Assembly (NCBI RefSeq): GCF_000013765.1
Contig: NC_007954.1
Coordinates: forward strand, 3,968,001-4,032,000
Source: Shewanella denitrificans OS217
GTDB taxonomy: Bacteria; Pseudomonadota; Gammaproteobacteria; Enterobacterales; Shewanellaceae
Direction: 5' to 3'
DNA: 64,000 nt
Positions within the stretch are counted from its first letter, which is position 1, and each line of letters opens with the position of its first letter. Below, piece after piece: positions 25,595 to 34,878 of this stretch. The notes beneath the pieces were generated by a model. That model was not told the DNA's origin, ran no database searches, and worked only from the letters and a program-made list of their open reading frames with translations. Made by a program: the position numbers and the translations under genes.

Positions 25595-27568
25595 CTATTT
25601 AGAAACATTCACAGTGTAATTAGCTTCTTGTACTTCACCGAGAAATTCACCTTGTGCGGCGCTCACACCTAAAATCTTTAAGGTTTGCCATTCTTCGAAG
25701 CTTGTTACTCCCTCGGCAAACACTTGCACTTCGGCGCGGTATAAACCGCCAATAAAGCTTCTTATAAATAATTGATTTTCTGAGCGTAAATGGATTTTTC
25801 GAATGATAGATTTATGCAACTTCACAAAATCAAAATCACATTCTTGGATATAATGTGTACCCACCACTTGTTGTCCTACGTGGTCGACACACAGTTTAGC
25901 GCCCATTTTTTTCAACATGTCTAAATGTGTGGTCAACTTGCTCTGGTGTTTAACAATAATATCTTCTGATATTTCAAAAATAAGCCGGGTGGCTAAAGGC
26001 CTGTGCTCTAATAATAGAGTCTTGAGCCAGCGCATAAAGGCGCGGCTAGTAAGAGAGTCTAAGCTTAAGTTCACACTGTAATTAGCTTGGCTTTGGGGCA
26101 TTAAGGTAAAAAATACTCGCTCCAGCAGCTGCCGCTCAATTTGCGGCATCAGGCCGCACTTATTGGCCATGGGGATAAATAAGGTCGCGCGCACATCCTT
26201 GCCTTGATTATCACGAATACGGCTGAAGACCTCATGGTGATGTAGCGTATTATCGCTATCAAACACCCCTTGAGAAAAACTTATCACCCGCTTATTGAGT
26301 AAGCTTGATTCCAAGAAACTTCGCCAGCGCACCGAGCCTTTGGCAATCTCTTCATCCACCGCGCCCTTATCATACATAAACCAATTATTGCTTCTTTGTA
26401 ACTGCGCGGCTTTAAGCGCCATATCGGCTTCTTCGAGCAATTGCTGTTGATTATCCCCAGCCCGATAAAAGGCGGCCCCTAAGTGGACGAAATTATCTTG
26501 ATTAGGAAAATCTTTACCCGCCTGACTGATGCAAATTTTTAGCAATTTATTGGCCAGTGAGTCCGCCTCAGTTAACGACAGCTGAGGCACCACTATGGCG
26601 AACTGCTGAAAACTTCTGCGGCTAAAAATACTGTCCACATGCTCAGTTAAGGCCTGGTTCACACTGTTAACCAACTGGGTTAAGAAATCCGCAATAAACT
26701 GATCGCCTTTTTCTTGTTGAGCTATGTCCAGATCGGCAAAGTCAATAAGGTACATAGCCCCATGGGAAATCATCTGCTGATCTTGGCTGAGTCCATCGAG
26801 ACGATTCACGAAAAATAGCTGATTACCTATGCGGGTTTGAGGGTCGAGAAACACATTGGAGCGAATAAATTTATCAAATCGGCCACGCTCTCGCTGAGCA
26901 TCTTGTAACTGCTCCAACAAACGAGTCAGGGCACGATTGATAAGCCTAGGTTTGCCGCTGCCGGCACTGGCTAAGGCTTGCTCAAGCTTACCATCTAAGA
27001 TGAGATGACTGCGCATCGCAAGCTCCTCGACCCCATCAAGCTCTTGGGCAAACCAGCGCTGACCGTAGAAGACGAGGGCAAAAATAGCGGCAAAACCTAT
27101 CAATAACACCCAGTACTCTTGCCAACTTAACGCGTGTAAATAAAATGGCGCCACCAGCACAAGCTCCATACGCCAATGCCCGTCTAAGGCCTGTTTGTAG
27201 CGTACCCCCTGTTGCAGATTGGCACCATTATTGTAACTGTACCTAAGCTTATCGCCCTCAAATAAGCGAAACTCCACAGTGTGATAATTAGCCAAGAGCT
27301 GCGGTAACCAATGGGCCAACTGTGCTTGAGAACGCCCTTGTTCGTCATCTCGCTGTACTTGGTTAATGGCCGCGTTTTCTAAGTGGCTAAAGTGCTGCAC
27401 TTGTTGGGTCATTAAGGTATTAAAATCTTTCACCTGTTGCTGCTGAAACTTGTAGGTGAGTTGAATAAAACTGATGCCGGCGCAAAGTAAAAATACACAG
27501 GCAACCGCCATCAGCGACAGTAGCCAAAAGCTAGTCAGTTTTTTTGTAAGAATTTTAGTGAGCTTCAT
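25595..27568 (-). CDS. csrD: CsrD/MshH: degenerate GGDEF-EAL regulator of CsrB/C RNA decay
   Basis: 657 residues from the ATG at 27568: membrane helix (FWLLSLMAVACVFLLCAG), periplasmic region, second helix (VLLIGFAAIFALVFYG, about 155-170), coiled linker, GGDEF-like domain (about 215-380) and EAL-like domain (about 400-650). Both active sites are degenerate: the GGDEF position reads SRRSF, and the EAL position reads EVF. E. coli CsrD is degenerate in the same places and acts by steering RNase E to CsrB/CsrC rather than by making c-di-GMP. The gene stands at the head of the MSHA locus, where it is called mshH in Vibrio. An in-frame start at 27661 adds 31 residues unlike CsrD and overlaps the upstream terminator. 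Confidence 0.88.
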   Translation of the reverse strand: MKLTKILTKKLTSFWLLSLMAVACVFLLCAGISFIQLTYKFQQQQVKDFNTLMTQQVQHFSHLENAAINQVQRDDEQGRSQAQLAHWLPQLLANYHTVEFRLFEGDKLRYSYNNGANLQQGVRYKQALDGHWRMELVLVAPFYLHALSWQEYWVLLIGFAAIFALVFYGQRWFAQELDGVEELAMRSHLILDGKLEQALASAGSGKPRLINRALTRLLEQLQDAQRERGRFDKFIRSNVFLDPQTRIGNQLFFVNRLDGLSQDQQMISHGAMYLIDFADLDIAQQEKGDQFIADFLTQLVNSVNQALTEHVDSIFSRRSFQQFAIVVPQLSLTEADSLANKLLKICISQAGKDFPNQDNFVHLGAAFYRAGDNQQQLLEEADMALKAAQLQRSNNWFMYDKGAVDEEIAKGSVRWRSFLESSLLNKRVISFSQGVFDSDNTLHHHEVFSRIRDNQGKDVRATLFIPMANKCGLMPQIERQLLERVFFTLMPQSQANYSVNLSLDSLTSRAFMRWLKTLLLEHRPLATRLIFEISEDIIVKHQSKLTTHLDMLKKMGAKLCVDHVGQQVVGTHYIQECDFDFVKLHKSIIRKIHLRSENQLFIRSFIGGLYRAEVQVFAEGVTSFEEWQTLKILGVSAAQGEFLGEVQEANYTVNVSK

Positions 27569-27655
27569 CTCGCGGCTATCCTGGGGAATCTTATTCTTGT
27601 TATGGGTGCCTAAAGTGAGACTAACATATTGAACAATCCAATGAATACCATCTAA

Positions 27656-27683
27656 CAGCAAAAAAGGAGCCTAGGCTCCTTTC
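27656..27683 (-). terminator. Terminator after the malic enzyme gene
   Basis: AAAGGAGCC/GGCTCCTTT gives a perfect 9-bp stem with a 2-base TA centre; on the minus strand it is followed by a T-run (A-run 27661-27665 and neighbours on plus). It ends the malic enzyme transcript just before the csrD promoter region. Confidence 0.85.
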
Positions 27684-27711
27684 AATTTATCTCACAGACT
27701 TTACAGCCGGC

Positions 27712-28950
27712 TTAATAATTTGGCATGTTTGTCAGCCGCGCAACCCCTGAATCTATTGCCGCTTGCGCCACTGCACGAGCCACATTGGGCAGCAGTCTAG
27801 GATCCATAGGCTTTGGCAGCACATATTCGGCGCCAAAACTTAATGAACTGACGTTAGGGTATGCTGCAAGCACGCTGTCAGGCACAGACTCTTTAGCGAG
27901 CTTGGCTATGGCATAAACGGCGGCAAGCTTCATTTCATCATTAATGCACGACGCTCTCACGTCTAAGGCGCCGCGGAAAATAAACGGGAAACACAATACG
28001 TTATTCACTTGATTGGGGTAATCACTGCGACCCGTGCCCATGATGAGATCTTTACGGATAGCGTGGGCAAGTTCAGGTTTAATCTCAGGGTCGGGATTCG
28101 AACAGGCAAATACCACAGGATTGGGCGCCATTAACGCAATATCCTCACCGGTAAGCAAGTCAGCACCGGATACACCTAAGAATACATCGGCATCCTTAAT
28201 CACATCTTGCAAGGTGCGCTTATCGGTATTGTTGGCAAATAGCGCCTTATACTCGTTTAAGTCATCGCGGCGAGTGTGTATAACCCCTTGCCTGTCGAGC
28301 ATATAGATATTTTCACGCAGCGCGCCACACTTAACTAACATGCTCATACAAGCAATTGCCGCAGCCCCTGCACCTAAACAGACAAAAATCGCCGTTTCAA
28401 TTTTTTTATTTTGAATTTCTAATGCGTTAATCATGCCCGCTGCGGTCACTATGGCCGTACCATGCTGATCGTCATGAAACACAGGTACATTACAGCGAGC
28501 AATAAGCTCACGTTCTATCTCAAAACACTCAGGCGCCTTAATGTCTTCAAGGTTAATGCCGCCAAAGGTATCGGCAATGGCTTCGACCGTGTTGATAAAG
28601 CTTTCTGTGGTCAAGTGCTTAACTTGGATATCCGTGGAATCAATATTGGCGAAATGCTTGAACAATAATGACTTACCTTCCATCACAGGTTTAGAGGCCA
28701 AGGGGCCAAGATTGCCTAAACCTAAAATGGCGGTGCCATTAGTGATAACCGCAACCGTGTTGCCTTTATTGGTGTAACGGTAGGCGTCATCTGGATTGGC
28801 AGCGATTTCTCTCACGGGCTCTGCAACCCCTGGGCTATAAGCTAAGGCGAGATCATGGCTAGTTTGCGCAGGCTTAGTCAGGCAAACCGCTGTTTTACCT
28901 GGTACGGGGAATTCATGATAGTCGAGGGCTTGTTGACGAATATCTGACAT
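27712..28950 (-). CDS. Malic enzyme, short MaeB-like form without phosphotransacetylase domain
   Basis: Oxidative decarboxylation of malate to pyruvate with NAD(P)+. Family signatures: YSPGVAEPVREIA, VAVITNGTAILGLGNLGPLA, MEGKSLLFKHF and HDDQHGTAIVTAAGM (metal ligands), then a Rossmann site FVCLGAGAAAIACMSML. Length 412 covers only the malic enzyme part; E. coli MaeB (759) has an extra phosphotransacetylase-like domain that is absent here. Start at 28950 gives the standard MSDIRQQALDYHEFPVPGK. An in-frame start at 29010 adds 20 unrelated residues. Cofactor preference cannot be told from sequence alone. The 366 bases upstream (28951-29316) hold no gene that I can see, only presumed promoter sequence. 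Confidence 0.92.
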   Translation of the reverse strand: MSDIRQQALDYHEFPVPGKTAVCLTKPAQTSHDLALAYSPGVAEPVREIAANPDDAYRYTNKGNTVAVITNGTAILGLGNLGPLASKPVMEGKSLLFKHFANIDSTDIQVKHLTTESFINTVEAIADTFGGINLEDIKAPECFEIERELIARCNVPVFHDDQHGTAIVTAAGMINALEIQNKKIETAIFVCLGAGAAAIACMSMLVKCGALRENIYMLDRQGVIHTRRDDLNEYKALFANNTDKRTLQDVIKDADVFLGVSGADLLTGEDIALMAPNPVVFACSNPDPEIKPELAHAIRKDLIMGTGRSDYPNQVNNVLCFPFIFRGALDVRASCINDEMKLAAVYAIAKLAKESVPDSVLAAYPNVSSLSFGAEYVLPKPMDPRLLPNVARAVAQAAIDSGVARLTNMPNY

Positions 28951-29314
28951 TTTAACATCCTGAAATGCAGCAATTAATATGAGGGAAGTCTTAATATATA
29001 GCCAGTGCAAGCCAAGCTTGCTACTGAGGGCCTTTAAGATACGCTAAACATCGGGCTTTATAAATCAAAAAATCAATAAAACCCACTGGTCACATTTGTT
29101 TAATAGTGCTGGCCTTAGCTTAGCAAAGGCTGCTATGCATCACATTAGAAATCAAACACTTAAAGGATGTAGTTTTATAACAAGATCCGACCGTGAAAAT
29201 GACAGTTTTGTTTGAATACTGGCTGGAAATGTTGTTTAAATAACAAGATATTGACTTTGATGGCCAAAATATAACTCTGCCGAATGGGCTCACAGCCTTA
29301 TCAAAAAAAATCCA

Positions 29315-29341
29315 ACAAAAAAGGCGCCCTAGGCGCCTTTT
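29315..29341 (-). terminator. Terminator after rpmE
   Basis: AAAGGCGCC/GGCGCCTTT forms a perfect 9-bp GC-rich stem with a 3-base loop and T-runs on both strands. It begins 18 bases after the rpmE stop and could also insulate the malic enzyme promoter region. Confidence 0.88.
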
Positions 29342-29358
29342 CTATGCAGAAGTAATGA

Positions 29359-29571
29359 TTACTTCTTGCCAAGTATACCGAAACGCTTGTTGAACTTGTC
29401 GATACGACCACCAGTGTCAACAACTTTCTGAGTACCAGTGTAGAATGGGTGACATGCACCACATACGTCCAAATGCAAGCTCTTACCAGCAGTTGAATTT
29501 ACTTTGATGATGTTGCCACAAGTACAAGTTGCGGTGATTTCTGCGTACGTTGGGTGAATACCTGGTTTCAT
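29359..29571 (-). CDS. rpmE: 50S ribosomal protein L31, zinc-binding type
   Basis: 70 residues from ATG 29571: MKPGIHPTYAEITATCTCGN. Four cysteines in C-x-C ... C-x2-C (CTC near residue 16-18 and CGAC near 37-40) mark the zinc-containing L31 (C+) form, as opposed to the zinc-free YkgM paralogue made under zinc starvation. AAGG lies about nine bases upstream of the start. An in-frame start at 29628 would add 19 residues and is rejected. Single-gene unit with its own terminator. Confidence 0.96.
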   Translation of the reverse strand: MKPGIHPTYAEITATCTCGNIIKVNSTAGKSLHLDVCGACHPFYTGTQKVVDTGGRIDKFNKRFGILGKK

Positions 29572-29761
29572 TTTGGGATACCTTAATTGAAGGCCATGTC
29601 GCTCTTCCAACCCGAAGTCGGACACCACATGAAGTTAATAACTGAGTGTTTTAGGCGCGCAATAATACAGTAAGCCCCCATGGCAAACAAGTAGAATTTA
29701 TCAGCGATAGCGCCAAGTCTGGCCAAGCGGTTGCGCCTAGCGCTAACCCTTAGCAATCCCA

Positions 29762-30685
29762 TCAGTTCCCTTGCGCTTTACGCTTATTCTCTTTGACTAA
29801 CTGGGCTTTAGCTAATTGGATTTCAAACTTAAGGATATCTATGTCTTTATCCAAATATTGACTTAACTCAGTACGTGTCGGGCAAATCAGCTCGGCATCC
29901 ACCATCAAACGTTGAATATCGCCGCCGGCAAATGCCTGGGGATTGCTATTATAGATGGCTAGCATGGCACCATATATATTCACTCGCCAACTGGGAGCGT
30001 AATGGTTAGCAATGCGCCAAAGCGTCTGCCCCGCCTCATAGGGTAAGCGGCAAATGCCTTGACTCCCAGGGGCTTGAGCCTCAGGAGCTGGGTTAACTTT
30101 GCTTGCCTCTACCGCAGGCTTATCTGAGGATGCTGTGTTCATTTCAATAGTGGGTTCAGGGGTTTGGGTCTTCACCGCCTTGGCCTTGACGTCTTTGACA
30201 CTATTGCTGGCGAAACGGCTGACAGATGAGGCGGGATTTTGTGCCGCCTGAGCCTTCACACCGGCAATACTTTGGCTAATGGCTTTTGATTGCACTAAGG
30301 TGGCACTCTTTTCTGAATGAGGCGAATCGAACAAGGGCAGCTCAAGATAAGTATTCCAGTTGCCTCTGCGATATCTTTGCACTATTAATTTCGCTTGCTT
30401 ATCCGTCACCTCTTCGGTGCCTGTCACCATCAAGAGATAGTTATTAATGGGCCTAACCATCAGCTGTTCTTGTTGTTTATCGCTGCCGTGCATTTGCTGC
30501 ACATAAAAGGCCAATTTAGAGACTTCATTCTTGTCCGCCACCAGATTCACTTTTAATTGCGGATGTTGTCCTAACTCAGATTGACGACTATTGATACTGA
30601 CATGGTCGACATTGGCCTCAACGGGTAGAAGGTATAGACAGGTATAAACTAGAAATAAGGTGTTAAATATAAATCCTTTATGCAT
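29762..30685 (-). CDS. Secreted FimV/LysM-type protein
   Basis: 307 residues. N-terminal signal peptide (FIFNTLFLVYTCLYLLPVEA). Residues 25-115 resemble the FimV N-terminal beta domain (LGQHPQLKVNLVADK, RYRRGNWNTYLELPLFDS). A Pro/Ala/Lys-rich linker follows, then a LysM/FimV-core-like segment around 210-265 (LPYEAGQTLWRIANHYAP, IYGAMLAIYNSNPQAF, INVDAELICP-like end). The C terminus is a charged helix. No membrane helix beyond the signal, so it is probably periplasmic and may bind peptidoglycan. It is far shorter than full FimV, which also has cytoplasmic TPR repeats. It is divergent from priA, with 132 bases shared upstream. Exact role unknown. Confidence 0.7.
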   Translation of the reverse strand: MHKGFIFNTLFLVYTCLYLLPVEANVDHVSINSRQSELGQHPQLKVNLVADKNEVSKLAFYVQQMHGSDKQQEQLMVRPINNYLLMVTGTEEVTDKQAKLIVQRYRRGNWNTYLELPLFDSPHSEKSATLVQSKAISQSIAGVKAQAAQNPASSVSRFASNSVKDVKAKAVKTQTPEPTIEMNTASSDKPAVEASKVNPAPEAQAPGSQGICRLPYEAGQTLWRIANHYAPSWRVNIYGAMLAIYNSNPQAFAGGDIQRLMVDAELICPTRTELSQYLDKDIDILKFEIQLAKAQLVKENKRKAQGN

Positions 30686-30817
30686 CTATCTCGTCCTATT
30701 GATTAGTTATTCTTATAAGTTGCAATTCAAGCCGTGCTATTTAGCACACAGCGGCCTCTATTTATAACCTAGGGCATTAAGGTTACACTGACACAAAATT
30801 CACCACGAAATCATTTT

Positions 30818-33022
30818 ATGCCTGTGTTTGTTGAACTCGCCTTACCCGTCCCCATGCGACAAAATTTTACCTATCGCGTGCCAGAGACAATAAAACAAAC
30901 ACTGCACATCGGCCTTAGAGTCAAGGTGTCTTTTGGGCGTCAGCAATTAATTGGACTTATCACGGCGATAAGTGATGAGTGCTCATTGCCTGCCACGCAA
31001 ATTAAATCCATTAGCGCCATTTTAGACCATGAGCCTATATTACCTACAGCACTTTATAAATTAACCCTTTGGGCAGCAAGATATTATTTCACCAGCCAAG
31101 GGCAAATGCTCAGTCAGGCACTGCCGGTTGCTTTGCGAAAAGGCGCAGACACGCAAGGGCAAGACATCACCCGCTTTGAACTCACAGACTCAGGTAAACA
31201 ACTCGAACCCATCAGTTTAAAACGTGCCCCTGCCCAAAAAAAGTTGCTGGAAATACTGCAACAAGCGCCAAGCCTAGGCCTGAACCAAGATGAATTTACT
31301 GCCTTAGGGCTCAGTAAGCCAGCCTTAACAGCCCTTGAGACCAAGGGCTGGTTGCAGCGAGTCCAAGTGCAATTGAACGTCGATTTAAGCTGGCGTGAGG
31401 CGCTAAATCTAGGTGAAGCGCCCCATAAGCTTAATAAACAGCAAGCTGTAGCCGTGGCTGTACTCACCCAGCAAACGGGCTTTGCCTGCACCTTACTGGA
31501 GGGCATCACAGGCTCTGGTAAGACAGAAGTGTACTTGGCTATGATAGAAACTCAGCTTAAGCAGGGTAAACAAGCCTTAGTGCTAGTGCCTGAAATCGGT
31601 TTGACGCCGCAAACCATTAGTCGCTTTAAGCGCCGTTTTAAGGTGGATGTGGCGGTTATCCATTCAGGCCTGACTGACAATCAAAGATTAGATGCCTGGC
31701 GCATGGCCCGCTGCGGTCAAGCCGCCATCATCATAGGCACCCGCTCGGCGCTGTTTACCCCCATGGCTTATCCTGGGGTTATCATCTTAGATGAAGAACA
31801 TGATGCCAGCTTTAAGCAGCAAGAAGGGGTGCGTTATCACGCCCGTGACTTAGCCGTGATGCGGGGCCAGTTGGAGAATATCCCGGTCATTTTAGGCACG
31901 GCGACCCCCTCACTGGAGAGCTTGCAAAATGCCTTAAGTGGCCGTTACAGCCATTTGGAACTGGGCGAGCGCGCCGGTGCGGCGCAAAAAGTAAAACAAG
32001 GCATCATAGACATTCGCAGCCAACCGCTAAAATCAGGCATGTCGACGTCCTTAATCAACGAGATGCGCATGCACTTGGATGCCGGCAATCAAGTATTGTT
32101 GTTCCTGAATAGGCGCGGCTTTGCTCCCGCGCTCTTGTGCCATGAATGCGGCCATTTACATGAATGCGACCGCTGCGATGCCTATTTTACCTTGCACCAA
32201 GGCCTTAATGAGATTTGCTGTCACCATTGTGGTAATCAATACGCCATCCCTAAACAGTGCCACAGCTGCGGCAGTAGCATGCTTATGGGTCACGGCATAG
32301 GCACAGAGCAATTAGAAAAAGCCCTAGAGAAAGAATTTCCCCAGCACAAAGTGGTGCGCATCGACAGAGACACCACTCGCCGCAAAGGCTCGCTTGAAAA
32401 ACAACTGGCAGGCATTCATAAGGGGGAGTACAAGATCTTAGTCGGCACCCAGATGCTGGCCAAGGGCCATCACTTCCCCGATGTCACCTTAGTGGGGCTT
32501 TTAGATGTGGATGGCGCGCTATTCAGCGCAGATTTTAGGGCCCCAGAGCGCTTTGGCCAGCTCTATACCCAAGTCTCTGGCCGCGCGGGCCGCGCCGACA
32601 AGCCTGGTAAGGTATTGCTGCAAACCCGTCAGAGTGAGAACGTCATCTTGAGGGATTTATTGCGCCAAGGGTACGGTGACTTTGCCCGTGGCCAACTCAA
32701 AGAGCGCCAGCTGGCGCTATTGCCACCGGCCTGGAACATGGTGCTATTACGGGCCGATGCTCACCTCGCCGAAGATGCGGATAACTTCCTCAGGCAAGTG
32801 GCTAAATTATTGCCCCAAGATAATGAATTTGAAGTGATTGGCCCCATGCCAGCGCCACTGGATAGAAAAGCGGGACGCTATCGCCGCCAGCTTATTTTCC
32901 AAGCCAAACACAGACAAAGACTGCAACAAGAATTTGAGCTGGCGCTGCCTCAGATAGAAGCCCTGCCAGAAGGACGCCGCTGCCGCTGGAGTATTGACCG
33001 GGATCCACAAGATTTAATGTAA
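30818..33022 (+). CDS. priA: Primosomal replication restart helicase PriA
   Basis: 734 residues (E. coli 732). The N-terminal DNA 3'-end-binding domain begins MPVFVELALPVPM..FTYRVP. Helicase motifs: Walker A GITGSGKTEVYLA (about residue 230), DEEH box (ILDEEHDASFKQQEG), GTATPSLES, and the later QMLAKGHHFPDVTLVG and GRAGRADKPG. Eight zinc cysteines lie between about 440 and 490 (CHECGHLHECDRC, CCHHCG, CHSCG). It reloads the replisome at collapsed forks. First gene of the plus-strand run priA-argS-ftsN, a common order in Shewanella. Confidence 0.97.
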   Translation: MPVFVELALPVPMRQNFTYRVPETIKQTLHIGLRVKVSFGRQQLIGLITAISDECSLPATQIKSISAILDHEPILPTALYKLTLWAARYYFTSQGQMLSQALPVALRKGADTQGQDITRFELTDSGKQLEPISLKRAPAQKKLLEILQQAPSLGLNQDEFTALGLSKPALTALETKGWLQRVQVQLNVDLSWREALNLGEAPHKLNKQQAVAVAVLTQQTGFACTLLEGITGSGKTEVYLAMIETQLKQGKQALVLVPEIGLTPQTISRFKRRFKVDVAVIHSGLTDNQRLDAWRMARCGQAAIIIGTRSALFTPMAYPGVIILDEEHDASFKQQEGVRYHARDLAVMRGQLENIPVILGTATPSLESLQNALSGRYSHLELGERAGAAQKVKQGIIDIRSQPLKSGMSTSLINEMRMHLDAGNQVLLFLNRRGFAPALLCHECGHLHECDRCDAYFTLHQGLNEICCHHCGNQYAIPKQCHSCGSSMLMGHGIGTEQLEKALEKEFPQHKVVRIDRDTTRRKGSLEKQLAGIHKGEYKILVGTQMLAKGHHFPDVTLVGLLDVDGALFSADFRAPERFGQLYTQVSGRAGRADKPGKVLLQTRQSENVILRDLLRQGYGDFARGQLKERQLALLPPAWNMVLLRADAHLAEDADNFLRQVAKLLPQDNEFEVIGPMPAPLDRKAGRYRRQLIFQAKHRQRLQQEFELALPQIEALPEGRRCRWSIDRDPQDLM

Positions 33023-33130
33023 AAAAACCGATAAAAACCCAGTTCGCCATAGCTATTAGGTCTATAAAACGGCTAAAATACGCGGTTCGTCGACATCATT
33101 CCTTTAATAAGTTAGTGCTAACAAACGCCC

Positions 33131-34876
33131 ATGAAATCACATATTGAATCTTTATTAGAACAAACTATCGAATCCTTTAAAAATCAAGGTATTGTGCCAG
33201 CCGATTTTCAAGCTCGCATCCAGGTCGATCGCACTAAAGATAAAACCCATGGGGATCTAGCCACTAATTTAGCCATGATGCTCACCAAGGTTGCCGGTAA
33301 AAATCCCCGGGAACTGGCGCAGCTTATCATAGACAATTTGCCGCCTTCGTCACACGTGGCCAAGGTTGAAATTGCCGGCCCAGGTTTTATTAACTTTTTC
33401 ATCGATGACAACGCCTTAGCCACGCAGTTAGAGCAAGCCCTCAACGACGAACATTTTGGCATCACCTTGCCCGAGCCACAAACCATAGTGGTAGATTATT
33501 CCTCGCCAAACCTTGCCAAGGAAATGCACGTCGGCCATTTACGCTCCACCATTATCGGTGACAGTGTGGTGCGCGCCTTAGAATTTTTAGGTCACAAGGT
33601 CATACGTCAAAACCACGTGGGTGACTGGGGCACCCAGTTTGGTATGCTGCTGGCCTACATGGAAGAGCTGCGCGCCGCCAATGGCGAACAAGCCCAATTA
33701 GAATTATCCGATTTGGAAACCTTTTATCGCGCCGCCAAATTGCGTTTCGATGAGTCCACTGACTTTGCCACCCGTGCACGTCAACTCGTGGTTGCCCTGC
33801 AATCCGGTGATGAATATTGCAATAAACTGTGGCAAGAATTTAACGACATTTCCCTCAGCCATTGCCATGACGTTTACGAGCGTTTAGGGGTGAGCTTAAC
33901 CCGCGCCGATGTTCACGGTGAAAGTGCCTACAATGCCGATCTTGAGCAAGTGGTTAAAGATTTAGATGCCAAAGGCTTACTCAGCGAGAGTAATGGCGCC
34001 AAAGTGGTGTTCCAAGAAGCGTTTCGCACCAAGGAAGGCGAGCCACTGCCTGTCATTATTCAAAAGGCCGATGGCGGCTACTTGTATGCCACTTCAGATT
34101 TAGCGGCTATGCGTTACCGCTCTAAAGTACTGAAAGCCGATCGCGCCTTGTACTTTGTGGATTTACGCCAAGCATTGCATTTCCAACAAGTATTTAGCCT
34201 GGCAAAACTGGCAAAATTTGTACGTAAAGACATGCAGTTAGAGCACAATGGTTTTGGCACCATGAACGGTGAAGATGGTCGTCCGTTTAAGACTCGCTCT
34301 GGTGGTGTGGTTAAGTTAGTCGACTTACTCGATGAAGCCAACAATCGCGCCTTAGAGCTAGTGCGCAGCAAGAATCCAGACATGGATGAAGCCACCTTGA
34401 CTGAAATCGCCCGCGTGGTCGGCATAAGCTCAGTGAAATACGCTGATTTGTCGAAGAACCGCACCAGTGATTACATCTTCAGTTTCGAGCAAATGCTAAG
34501 CTTTGAAGGCAATACCGCGCCTTACTTGCTGTACGCTTACACTCGCGTCGCGGGCATTTTCAAGCGCGCCGAAGACATAGATTTAACTGATGCCAAGATA
34601 GTGTTAGAGCACGATAAGGAAAAGGAGCTGGCCACCAAGCTCGCCCAATTTGGTGAGACACTGTACAAGATGACCGACAAGGCGCAGCCGAATATGCTGT
34701 GTAACTATTTGTATGAGTTAGCAGGCGCCTTCTCAAGTTTCTACGAAGCCTGCCCAGTACTGGCAGCCGATACCCCAGCACAACAAGGCAGCCGTTTATT
34801 GCTGGCAAAACTCACGGCCAACACCCTTAACAAGGGACTTTCACTCCTTGGTATTGAAACCTTAGAGCGGATGTAA
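33131..34876 (+). CDS. argS: Arginyl-tRNA synthetase
   Basis: Class I synthetase charging tRNA-Arg, 581 residues (E. coli 577). The N-terminal additional domain (about 1-110) is followed by the HIGH motif as HVGHLRSTIIGDS with EMHVGHLRST context, then the ArgS-specific YFVDLRQALHFQQVF and GTMNGEDGRPFKTRSGG. The canonical KMSKS is replaced, as is normal for this enzyme in gammaproteobacteria. The C-terminal anticodon-binding helices (YLLYAYTRVAGIFKRA, LYELAGAFSSFYEACPV) are complete. Two bases separate its stop from the ftsN-like gene. Confidence 0.97.
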   Translation: MKSHIESLLEQTIESFKNQGIVPADFQARIQVDRTKDKTHGDLATNLAMMLTKVAGKNPRELAQLIIDNLPPSSHVAKVEIAGPGFINFFIDDNALATQLEQALNDEHFGITLPEPQTIVVDYSSPNLAKEMHVGHLRSTIIGDSVVRALEFLGHKVIRQNHVGDWGTQFGMLLAYMEELRAANGEQAQLELSDLETFYRAAKLRFDESTDFATRARQLVVALQSGDEYCNKLWQEFNDISLSHCHDVYERLGVSLTRADVHGESAYNADLEQVVKDLDAKGLLSESNGAKVVFQEAFRTKEGEPLPVIIQKADGGYLYATSDLAAMRYRSKVLKADRALYFVDLRQALHFQQVFSLAKLAKFVRKDMQLEHNGFGTMNGEDGRPFKTRSGGVVKLVDLLDEANNRALELVRSKNPDMDEATLTEIARVVGISSVKYADLSKNRTSDYIFSFEQMLSFEGNTAPYLLYAYTRVAGIFKRAEDIDLTDAKIVLEHDKEKELATKLAQFGETLYKMTDKAQPNMLCNYLYELAGAFSSFYEACPVLAADTPAQQGSRLLLAKLTANTLNKGLSLLGIETLERM

Positions 34877-34878
34877 CC

